A stretch of DNA of 64,000 nt from Sphingopyxis sp. USTB-05 (GTDB taxonomy: Bacteria; Pseudomonadota; Alphaproteobacteria; Sphingomonadales; Sphingomonadaceae): positions 4,523,001 through 4,587,000 of the forward strand of contig NZ_CP084712.1 in the NCBI RefSeq assembly GCF_023822045.1, in the 5' to 3' direction. Both the position numbers and the translations under genes were made by a program. Positions 1 to 7,099 of this stretch are shown here, in pieces (the stretch's first letter is position 1; the number at the start of each line of letters is the position of its first letter). The notes under the pieces were generated by a model. That model saw only the letters and a program-made list of their open reading frames with translations, was not told where the DNA came from and did no database searches.

Positions 1-15
1 CGCCGGGGTGGATCG

Positions 16-933
16 ATGAGCGCGGCAGCCTTGCTCACGGCGGCGGCACTCGCATCGTCACCGGTGACCTATCAGCGCGTCGAGGTCGACGGCACGGGCA
101 TCTTCTATCGCGAGGCCGGACCGAAGGATGCGCCGGTCATCGTCCTTCTTCATGGCTATCCTTCCTCGTCGCGGATGTACGAGCCGCTGCTTCGCCGCCT
201 GTCGGGGCGCTACCGGTTGATCGCGCCGGACTATCCGGGGTTCGGTCACAGCGATGCGCCGCCGCCCGATCGATATTCCTACACCTTCGATCATCTCGCC
301 GAGACGACCGAGGAGTTTCTGAAAGCGCTCAGGATCGACCGCTACACCTTGTTTCTTCAGGATTATGGCGGTCCGGTCGGCTTTCGCGTCGCGATGAAGG
401 CTCCCGGCAAGGTGCAGGCGATCATCGTCCAGAACGCCAATGCCTATTCCGAGGGGCTCGGCGTAAAATGGGCGGCGATTGCGGATTATTGGGCCGATCG
501 TGCCGCCCACGCCGAGCAGGTCGACAAGTTCATGTCGCTCGAAGGAGCGAAGCAGCGACACTTAGGGCTCAGCCCCAACCCGGAACGCTATGATCCCGAC
601 AGCTGGACCGACGAATATGCCTTTCTGTCGCGCCCGGGACAGCGTCAGATCCAGGCCGATCTGCTTTACGACTATCGAACCAACGTCGCCTCCTATCCGG
701 TCTGGCAGGCGTGGCTGCGCGAGCTTCGCCCGCCGCTGCTCGTGATGTGGGGGCGTTATGATCCCTCGTTCATCGTCCCGGGCGCCGAGGCGTATCGACG
801 CGACGTTCCGGGTGCCGAAATCCACCTGCTCGACGCAGGACATTTTGCGCTCGACGAAAAGGCCGGCGAAGTCGCCGGCCTGACTCTCGATTTCCTCGAT
901 CGCCACCTCGGGGAACCTAACCCCCGTCCCTGA
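16..933 (+). CDS. alpha/beta hydrolase, haloalkane dehalogenase / epoxide hydrolase type
   Basis: A 305-residue alpha/beta hydrolase. The oxyanion-hole motif HGYPSS lies at residues 46-51, and the nucleophile elbow LQDYGGP puts an aspartate (D116) where esterases have serine, as in haloalkane dehalogenases and soluble epoxide hydrolases. The probable acid is D249 in WGRYDPS and the base H276 in GHFALDE. The first 14 residues are hydrophobic but lack a clear cleavage site. The start lies 15 bases inside the window, so a start further upstream cannot be excluded. It converges with the epoxide hydrolase gene that follows on the other strand. The substrate is unknown. Confidence 0.88.
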   Translation: MSAAALLTAAALASSPVTYQRVEVDGTGIFYREAGPKDAPVIVLLHGYPSSSRMYEPLLRRLSGRYRLIAPDYPGFGHSDAPPPDRYSYTFDHLAETTEEFLKALRIDRYTLFLQDYGGPVGFRVAMKAPGKVQAIIVQNANAYSEGLGVKWAAIADYWADRAAHAEQVDKFMSLEGAKQRHLGLSPNPERYDPDSWTDEYAFLSRPGQRQIQADLLYDYRTNVASYPVWQAWLRELRPPLLVMWGRYDPSFIVPGAEAYRRDVPGAEIHLLDAGHFALDEKAGEVAGLTLDFLDRHLGEPNPRP

Positions 934-979
934 GGACAGGTGAGGGGAGGGGCCGGCGATCCGGTCCCTCCCAATTCGG

Positions 980-2293
980 TCAGCGCAGCGACTTGAAGGT
1001 CGCGCGCAGTTCCGACGTGAACGCCGCCGGCTGTTCCCATGCCGCGAAATGTCCGCCCTTGGGCAAGCGGTTATAGTGGATCAGCTTCGGATAGGCTTTC
1101 TCCGCCCAGCTTTGCGGCGCGGTGTAAATCTCGTCCGGAAAAGCGCTGACGCCCATCGGAATCTTGACGCCCTTCGGCGCGAAGAAGGGCAGCTTGCTCT
1201 CCCAGTAGAGCCGCGCCGAGGAGACGGCGGTGCCGGTCAGCCAATAGAGGGTGACATTGTCGAGGATATCGTCGCGCGACAGCCCTTCGGCGGCGCCGTC
1301 GAAAATGCGCGCGATCAGGTCCTGGCTCCGCGCGTCGTGATCGAGCATCCACGCGGCGAGCCCGATCGGCGAATCTTCGAGTGCGTAGAGCGTCTGCGGC
1401 CGCCCCGCCATCTCCTGCGCATAGCCGAGGCCATGCTTGTAGAAGAAGTCGAGCTGGTCGTAGGCATATTTCTCGTCGGCGGTCAGCCCTTCCGGGGCCG
1501 CACCGCCCGCCGCCAGCGCCTTGGCGATATCGTCGGGAACCGTCGCCGGCATGTTGGTGTGGACGCCGACGAGTTCGGGCGGCGCGATCAGTGCCATCTG
1601 TTCGGTCACCGCATTGCCCCAGTCGCCGCCCTGCGCGACATAGTGGTTGTAGCCGAGCCGCTTCATCAGCACGATCCATGCCTTGGCGATGCGGATCGGA
1701 TCCCAGCCGAGTTCGGTGGGCTTGCCCGAAAAGCCGTGCCCCGGAAGCGAGGGAATGACGACATCGAAGGCGTCGGCCGCGGTGCCGCCGAACGCGGTGG
1801 GGTTGGTCAGCGGTTCGATGACCTTCGTCTGTTCGATGATCGATCCCGGCCAGCCGTGGGTGATGATGACGGGCAGGGCGTTCGCATGTTTGGAACGGAC
1901 GTGGATGAAATGGATGTCGACGCCGTCGATATTGGTGATGAATTGCGGATGGGCGTTCAGCTTTGCCTCGCCCTTGCGCCAGTCATGCTCCTTCTCCCAA
2001 TAGGATGCGAGCTTGCGCATCGTCGCGAGCTTCACGCCTTGCGACGCGTCGGGGACGAGTTCCTCGCTCGGCCATTTGGATGCCGCGATACGGCGTTTGA
2101 GGTCGGCAAGGGCGGCCTCGGTCGCACGGAATTTAAACGGGCGGATGCCGGCGCCGCCCGATCCGGATGCGCCCGACAGGGCTTCGCCCACTGCATCGCT
2201 AGCCTGCGCCCAGACGGGCATGATCAGGCTCGATCCGACCGCTGCGGAGGCAAGGAAATTTCGCCTCCCGAGCAAATTATGGAAAATGGACAT
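980..2293 (-). CDS. Tat-exported epoxide hydrolase, EHN-domain family
   Basis: The 437-residue protein starts with a twin-arginine signal (GRRNFLASAA, residues 9-18, then a hydrophobic stretch ending WAQA). The EHN domain follows (about 50-160), then the alpha/beta hydrolase core: HGWPG at 146-150, nucleophile D224 in GGDWGN and base H415 in GGHFAAWEQP. Family members open epoxides through a covalent aspartyl ester; juvenile-hormone-type substrates are known for relatives, but the substrate here is not evident. Export by Tat implies periplasmic action. It lies 24 bp downstream of the porin gene on the same strand, so porin-mediated uptake followed by periplasmic hydrolysis is plausible. Confidence 0.9.
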   Translation of the reverse strand: MSIFHNLLGRRNFLASAAVGSSLIMPVWAQASDAVGEALSGASGSGGAGIRPFKFRATEAALADLKRRIAASKWPSEELVPDASQGVKLATMRKLASYWEKEHDWRKGEAKLNAHPQFITNIDGVDIHFIHVRSKHANALPVIITHGWPGSIIEQTKVIEPLTNPTAFGGTAADAFDVVIPSLPGHGFSGKPTELGWDPIRIAKAWIVLMKRLGYNHYVAQGGDWGNAVTEQMALIAPPELVGVHTNMPATVPDDIAKALAAGGAAPEGLTADEKYAYDQLDFFYKHGLGYAQEMAGRPQTLYALEDSPIGLAAWMLDHDARSQDLIARIFDGAAEGLSRDDILDNVTLYWLTGTAVSSARLYWESKLPFFAPKGVKIPMGVSAFPDEIYTAPQSWAEKAYPKLIHYNRLPKGGHFAAWEQPAAFTSELRATFKSLR

Positions 2294-2317
2294 GCTATTT
2301 TCTCCTTCGTTGAAAAA

Positions 2318-3604
2318 TCAGAGGCGCAGCACCGCCTTGAGCCCCGCGACGCCGACCGCGCGCGCATCGCGGCGGCCGCCGGGATGGTGGATCCACTGGA
2401 CATTGGGGCGGAGGTCGAGCCAGCCGACCGGCCTGAAGCCGTAGAAAAGCTCGAATACATATTCGGCGCCGCGCGGCGGCTTTCCGGCGAGGCGTTCGGC
2501 TCGCTCGATCCAATTGTTGACGTGCGTTCGGGCGACACCGAAACCGATCATATCGCCCGCGACGCCCGGCAGCGGGTCGTGCACGAACAGCCCGGCGACG
2601 ATCTGGTTGTCGATGCGCGACGTGCGGCGATCGGCGGCAAGGGCGTTGAAGAAGATACTGATGCCCGAGGTGCTGGCGCCGCGCGCCGAGCGACCGCTGA
2701 GCTGCTGCTCGACCGCCAACCAGACGCCATGCGCCGATCCTCGTTGCATCGGCGGGCGGCCGGTCAGGATTGCGGGTTCGCGGTCGACGTCGAGGTACAG
2801 GTCGGGCGCATCGGCGGTGCTGATCCAGCCGCCGATCTTGTAGCTGCCCACCGGCCCGCCATCGCCGCCGCGTGTCAGTCCGAGCTCGATCGGGATCAGT
2901 GCGCCGGTTGCGCCTTTGAAACGCCCGATGGTGAAGCTCTTGTCGAGGTTGCGAGGATTTTCCTCATAGATGCCGATCTGTGCGTAGGCACCGCGATGCG
3001 CCGCCCGCAGCCGTAGCCCCCATTGGCTGACGGGCCAGTTGTACCAATAGTCGGTGACGATATTGCCCGGCTGTGAGCCGCAGAAGCTGAGGTTCTGGAA
3101 AGAGCAGGAAAAGGCGGAGAAGTCTTCGCTCGGTGCCGTTCGGCCGGCCTTCACTGCGATGGCGCCGTTCGCAAAGCGCTGCTCGTACCAGAATTGCGTC
3201 AGGCGCCAGGTCCGGCCACGGCCGTAGATCTCCTGTACTTCCTGAAGCGTGCCGAGCCCCGCCTTCGCATCGAGCTGCGGACCGTGGCGGTAGGTAATCG
3301 TCGCCTGAAAGCTGCCGTCCGTACCCGCAATCCGCTGCATGTCGAACCGGAGCCGGACGCCGAACTCGCCGGTCTCGGTCACATCCGGCCGTTGACCGCC
3401 GCGAAAATTCCAGGCGGTCTCGGCAACATAATGGCCGGTAAGCTCGACCCCCGCATCGGCGAGGCGAGGGCGAAGGCCCAGCATGTCGCCTGCCATCGCG
3501 GGCGCAACCGCCGTTTCGTCGTCGATTTCCTGCGCCTGTGCGGCTGCAGTGATCGACGATGCTATCAGAAGCGGTGCAACCATCTGTCTGGCGGAAAATG
3601 TCAC
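2318..3604 (-). CDS. OprB-like carbohydrate-selective porin
   Basis: A 428-residue outer-membrane barrel with a Sec signal peptide (cleavage near AAAQA). The mature part begins with the LTGHYVAETAWNFRGG-type segment usual in the OprB family and shows alternating aromatic beta strands to the C terminus. The start read here is GTG at 3604, preceded by GAGG at good spacing; an in-frame ATG at 3583 would leave a signal peptide without basic residues. It is probably cotranscribed with the downstream epoxide hydrolase. Despite the family name the solute need not be a sugar. Confidence 0.85.
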   Translation of the reverse strand: MTFSARQMVAPLLIASSITAAAQAQEIDDETAVAPAMAGDMLGLRPRLADAGVELTGHYVAETAWNFRGGQRPDVTETGEFGVRLRFDMQRIAGTDGSFQATITYRHGPQLDAKAGLGTLQEVQEIYGRGRTWRLTQFWYEQRFANGAIAVKAGRTAPSEDFSAFSCSFQNLSFCGSQPGNIVTDYWYNWPVSQWGLRLRAAHRGAYAQIGIYEENPRNLDKSFTIGRFKGATGALIPIELGLTRGGDGGPVGSYKIGGWISTADAPDLYLDVDREPAILTGRPPMQRGSAHGVWLAVEQQLSGRSARGASTSGISIFFNALAADRRTSRIDNQIVAGLFVHDPLPGVAGDMIGFGVARTHVNNWIERAERLAGKPPRGAEYVFELFYGFRPVGWLDLRPNVQWIHHPGGRRDARAVGVAGLKAVLRL

Positions 3605-3622
3605 GAACGAGCCCTCTGTCCA

Positions 3623-3642
3623 CCGATCGGTTTTCCGATCGG
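3623..3642. repeat. inverted repeat upstream of the porin start
   Basis: Two copies of the self-palindromic octamer CCGATCGG separated by TTTT, 19 bp upstream of the porin start codon. It may form a stem-loop in the leader or act as an operator. Function not shown. Confidence 0.5.
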
Positions 3643-3693
3643 CTTGGATGTGGCGTGGGGGGCGTGGGCGGCCATTGTCCGATGGTATTCATA

Positions 3694-3742
3694 GACCTTG
3701 GTATCGGATCGCTGTCCGGCGCCGGTCCTTGATACCAAGGTC
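3694..3742. promoter_or_regulatory. 12-bp perfect inverted repeat in a divergent promoter region
   Basis: GACCTTGGTATC at 3694-3705 is repeated as its exact reverse complement at 3731-3742, with 25 bp between. It sits in the 205-bp region between the divergently transcribed porin and crotonase-like genes, the expected place for operators of a dimeric repressor or activator controlling both. No regulator gene is adjacent. Confidence 0.5.
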
Positions 3743-3809
3743 CAATTTGGCGCGTCCGGCGGCCGTCCATCTATCCATCCGAACCCACCAGTTTCGGGAA
3801 GGATGGATT

Positions 3810-4757
3810 ATGATGATTGCAGGGAAAATTTCCGCGGCTTTCGCGCTGGCGTCGCTCGCGGTCACGGGCGCGGCCGAAGCGAAACCCAAAGTCGCCGCAG
3901 CGGCGCCGGCAGCCGAGAGCGAGCAGTTTCGGATCACCAAGGTTACACCGGCCTATTGGCGGGTCACGATCGACAAGCCGCCCTTCAACATCTACGGCCC
4001 GGATTCGATGGCGCCGCTGAACCGCGTCATCACCGCGATCGAAACCGATCCCGCGCTAAAGGTCGTCGTATTCGACAGCGCGATCCCCGGCTTCTTCCTG
4101 ACGCATTATGATTTCACGGTTCCGCTCGACCAGACGACGAGCATGCCGCCCGGACCGACCGGCCTGCCCCAGCTCCCCGACATGCTCGTCCGGCTTAGCA
4201 AGGCGCCCGTCGTATCGATCGTGTCGATCCGCGGGCGCGCCACCGGAGTCGGCAGCGAATTGTCGTTGGCGAGCGACATGCGTTTTGCCAGCCGGGAAAA
4301 AGCGATCCTCTCGCAGTTCGAGATCGGCGCCGGCTTCGCGCCGGGCGGGGGTCCGATGGCGCGGCTTCCGCGTCTCGTCGGCCGCGGCCGCGCGCTCGAA
4401 ATACTGCTCAGCGGCAACGACATCGGCGGCGAACTCGCCGAACGCTATGGCTATGTGAACCGCGCGCTCCCCGACGCCGAGCTCGACGGCTTCGTTGACA
4501 CGCTCGCGCGCCGCATTGCTTCGTTCGACAAACAGTCGATCGGGCAGATCAAGGCGCTGGTGAACGAGGCGAGCCTGCCGCCCGACGAAGCGATTGGCGC
4601 CGAATGGGCGGCCTTTCTTGAATCGGTCCAGCGCCCGGCGGCGCAGGAACTGATCGGTGGCTTGCTGAAGGCGGGGCTTCAGACGAACGCCGACGTCGAA
4701 ACCAATCTCGCCAAATATACCGGCGAGGCGAATGTTCAGCGGAATGCGGGACAATGA
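3810..4757 (+). CDS. exported crotonase-fold (enoyl-CoA hydratase/isomerase-like) protein
   Basis: The start at 3810 is preceded by GGGAAGG and gives a 315-residue protein with a clear Sec signal peptide (cleavage near residue 24, AEA/KP), unusual for a crotonase. The fold is well kept: the oxyanion-hole segment RGRATGVGSELSL carries E150, and FEIGAGFAPGGGP carries E171, at the positions of the two catalytic glutamates of enoyl-CoA hydratase. CoA esters are not expected in the periplasm, so the reaction may use a different thioester or a non-CoA substrate. Its stop overlaps the next start by ATGA, indicating translational coupling. Confidence 0.82.
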   Translation: MMIAGKISAAFALASLAVTGAAEAKPKVAAAAPAAESEQFRITKVTPAYWRVTIDKPPFNIYGPDSMAPLNRVITAIETDPALKVVVFDSAIPGFFLTHYDFTVPLDQTTSMPPGPTGLPQLPDMLVRLSKAPVVSIVSIRGRATGVGSELSLASDMRFASREKAILSQFEIGAGFAPGGGPMARLPRLVGRGRALEILLSGNDIGGELAERYGYVNRALPDAELDGFVDTLARRIASFDKQSIGQIKALVNEASLPPDEAIGAEWAAFLESVQRPAAQELIGGLLKAGLQTNADVETNLAKYTGEANVQRNAGQ

Positions 4758-5479
4758 CGGTGCATCCGCAGCTCGCCGAGGCGCTCGACGCGCATGGCGG
4801 TGTCGATCGCTGGCGGCGCTTCGACTCGCTGTCGGCGACGATCATCACCGGCGGTGAATTCTGGGCGATGAAGGATGTCGTTCAGGATTCCGATCCGCGC
4901 CGCAGTACCGTCGATCTCCGCCGCGAATGGGCGACGCTCAATCCTTACGGCAATTCCGACTGGACGTCGGTCTTTACCCCCGATCGCATTGCGATCGAGG
5001 ATCGCAGCGGAGCGGTCATCGCTGAGCGGCTCGAGCCGCGCGCGGCATTCGCGGGGCATGGCATGACGACGCCATGGGATCCGCTCCACCGCGCCTATTT
5101 CAACGGTTATGCGCTGTGGACCTATTTCAACGCGCCGTTCATTCTCGCCGATCCCGATTTCGCGATTGAGGAAATCGCGGCGATCGAGTCCGAGGGTGAA
5201 ACCTGGCGCGGCTTGCGGGCCATCTTTCCCGATCGGATCGCGACCCATAGCATTGCTCAGGACTTCTATTTCGGCGCCGACGGCCTGTTGCGCCGCCACG
5301 ACTATCATGTCGACATCGCGGGTGGCTTCGCCGGTGCCCATCTCTTGTCCGATTATGTCGATGTCGACGGGATCAAGCTGCCGACCCGTCGTCGGGCCTA
5401 TCAGCGCAATGACGACCTCAGCGTGCGCTTCGACCCGCTGATGGTTTCCATCGACCTAAGCGATTTTAGCTTCGGCTGA
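4754..5479 (+). CDS. conserved protein of unknown function coupled to the crotonase-like gene
   Basis: A 241-residue cytoplasmic-looking protein without signal peptide or membrane segment. It starts in the ATGA overlap with the preceding gene, so the two products are likely made together. The chain opens with a helical ALDAHGGVDRW segment and continues with alternating beta strands rich in Asp, Tyr and Phe, resembling barrel or lipoprotein-carrier-like folds in general character only. I do not recognise a catalytic motif. Confidence 0.7.
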   Translation: MTVHPQLAEALDAHGGVDRWRRFDSLSATIITGGEFWAMKDVVQDSDPRRSTVDLRREWATLNPYGNSDWTSVFTPDRIAIEDRSGAVIAERLEPRAAFAGHGMTTPWDPLHRAYFNGYALWTYFNAPFILADPDFAIEEIAAIESEGETWRGLRAIFPDRIATHSIAQDFYFGADGLLRRHDYHVDIAGGFAGAHLLSDYVDVDGIKLPTRRRAYQRNDDLSVRFDPLMVSIDLSDFSFG

Positions 5480-5502
5480 ACATTCTGGAAGGAGTGAGCG
5501 AC

Positions 5503-6090
5503 ATGGGGAAGCCCCGGATTGCAATCATTATGAGCACGACGCGCGCTACGCGCTTTGCCGACAAGCCGGCCCAATGGATCCACGATCTTGCGGTGGCGCG
5601 CGGTGACATGGATGTCGAATTGGTCGATCTGCGCGACTATCCGATGCCCTTTTTCGACGAGCCGGCATCGAACGCCTATGTCCCCTCGGCGAACGAGGTG
5701 GCGCAGCGCTGGCAGGAAAAGGTCGGCGGGTTCGACGGCTACATCTTTGTCACCGCCGAATATAACCACGGTATCTCCGGGGTCCTGAAGAACGCGCTCG
5801 ACTACGCCTATCCCGAATGGGCGCGCAAGCCGGGCGCCTGCCTCGGATATGGCAGCGTTGGCGGCGCGCGCGCGTGCGAGCAGTTGCGGCTGGTCATGGT
5901 TGAACTGCAGATGGCGCCAACCCGCAACGGCGTGCACATCCAAGGCGGCGATTTCTTCGACGCGCTCCAGAACGGCCGCGATATTGCGAGCCTTCCCTAC
6001 ATCGGGCCGAACGCCGAACTGATGCTGGACGAGCTGCACTGGTGGGCCATCGCGCTTTCAACCGCGCGCGCCGCGGCGCCAACTACCTGA
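5503..6090 (+). CDS. NAD(P)H-dependent FMN reductase (flavodoxin-like fold)
   Basis: The 195-residue protein has the NADPH-dependent FMN reductase signature: N-terminal beta strand IAIIMSTTR for phosphate binding, VTAEYNHGISGVLKNALDY at about 85-103 and a C-terminal helix. Relatives reduce quinones, azo dyes or chromate or supply FMNH2. ATG 5503 was chosen because GGAAGGAG lies 9 bases upstream; a GTG at 5494 abuts that ribosome site and is unlikely. It follows the unknown gene by 23 bp and is probably in the same operon. Confidence 0.85.
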   Translation: MGKPRIAIIMSTTRATRFADKPAQWIHDLAVARGDMDVELVDLRDYPMPFFDEPASNAYVPSANEVAQRWQEKVGGFDGYIFVTAEYNHGISGVLKNALDYAYPEWARKPGACLGYGSVGGARACEQLRLVMVELQMAPTRNGVHIQGGDFFDALQNGRDIASLPYIGPNAELMLDELHWWAIALSTARAAAPTT

Positions 6091-6110
6091 TCCAATCCAG
6101 GAGACTATCG

Positions 6111-6980
6111 ATGGGGTTGGCTCTCGCGCTGTTTATCGCGTTCGCTGTGATCGAGACCCGTGTTGCCCGGCCGATGCTGGACCTCGGCCTGTTTCGCTAT
6201 CGGCAGTTTGTTGGTGTTCAACTTCTCGCGGCAGCTCCCGCCTACGGCTTCGTAGTGCTTCTGATCCTGCTGCCGATCCGCCTCGTCGGAATTGATGGAA
6301 TGTCCGCCCCGGAAGCAGGCCGGACCATGCTCGCCATGTCGGCGCCGCTGCTCGTCCTGCCGCTGCTCGCGGGATCGCTGGCCCGCTGGCTGTCACCAGC
6401 GATACTCTGCGGCTTCGGCCTCTTGATCGCCAGTGTGGGCCTCTTTTGGCTTGGTCAAATTCCGATTCGTGCCGGGATCGCCGCAATCGCACCGGCCCTC
6501 CTTGTCATCGGCGTTGGCATCAGCTTCCCGTGGGGACTGATGGACGGGCTCGCGGTCAGCGTAGTGCCAAAGGAACGAGTTGGTATGGCTGCAGGCATCT
6601 TCGGGACCGTTCGCGTCGCCGGCGAGGGCATTGCGCTGGCGCTGGTCACGGCTCTTCTCAACGCCCTGGCGCAATCGCACGTCTCAGAGCTCGTACCGCA
6701 GAGCACGAGTTCTTCTGCCATCGCACAGCGGCTTGCGGCGGGCGATCTGACGGGTGCCTCCGCGCTCGCTCCACAGCTGTCGCCGTCGACATTGCTCGCC
6801 GGCTACAGTGATGCGTTCGGCACGCTCACGCTGTGCCTCGCCACCGTCACGCTAGCTACGGCGGTAGTCGTGTTCCTCTCGTTGAGGACACCGGCTGCCA
6901 AACAGGACCAAGTGGCACTGCTTCAATCCACCAAATCCACCGTATCGACTGACCCTGGACAGATATCCATCGAGACATGA
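6111..6980 (+). CDS. C-terminal half of a DHA2-type MFS drug exporter, 5'-truncated
   Basis: The 289-residue product begins inside a 14-helix MFS transporter: it opens with the linker helix ending VIETRVARPMLDLGLF, which sits in the middle of EmrB/QacA-like proteins, and runs through the remaining helices to the C terminus. The first 200 or so residues, including the A-motif half, are absent. A good ribosome site (CAGGAGA) stands 6 bases before ATG 6111, so a half-transporter could be made. It was probably created by a deletion joining an operon start to the middle of the pump gene; activity is doubtful. Confidence 0.75.
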   Translation: MGLALALFIAFAVIETRVARPMLDLGLFRYRQFVGVQLLAAAPAYGFVVLLILLPIRLVGIDGMSAPEAGRTMLAMSAPLLVLPLLAGSLARWLSPAILCGFGLLIASVGLFWLGQIPIRAGIAAIAPALLVIGVGISFPWGLMDGLAVSVVPKERVGMAAGIFGTVRVAGEGIALALVTALLNALAQSHVSELVPQSTSSSAIAQRLAAGDLTGASALAPQLSPSTLLAGYSDAFGTLTLCLATVTLATAVVVFLSLRTPAAKQDQVALLQSTKSTVSTDPGQISIET

Positions 6981-6997
6981 GATCAACTGATATGAAA

Positions 6998-7090
6998 GCA
7001 AGCGGACGTTTCATGCCGTCCGTACGAGAGCCTGGCGATCGTCAGCTATCTTGGATCCACGCCCGAAAGCCGCCGGTCTGAAAGCGGCCA
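6998..7090. repeat. degenerate dispersed intergenic repeat, copy 1
   Basis: A 93-bp stretch that aligns without gaps, at roughly three-quarters identity by eye, with 25800-25892. The best-kept block is the last 28 bases (CCGAAAGCC...GCGGCCA); a third, partial match of that block is at 18256-18283. All three lie between genes. It has no ORF and looks like an old, decayed repeat family. Confidence 0.5.
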
Positions 7091-7099
7091 TTAGAGCCT

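Noticed and set aside
1049..3016. 655-residue plus-strand ORF over the epoxide hydrolase and porin genes
   Set aside because: Antisense shadow; both minus-strand genes have signal peptides, motifs and sensible starts.
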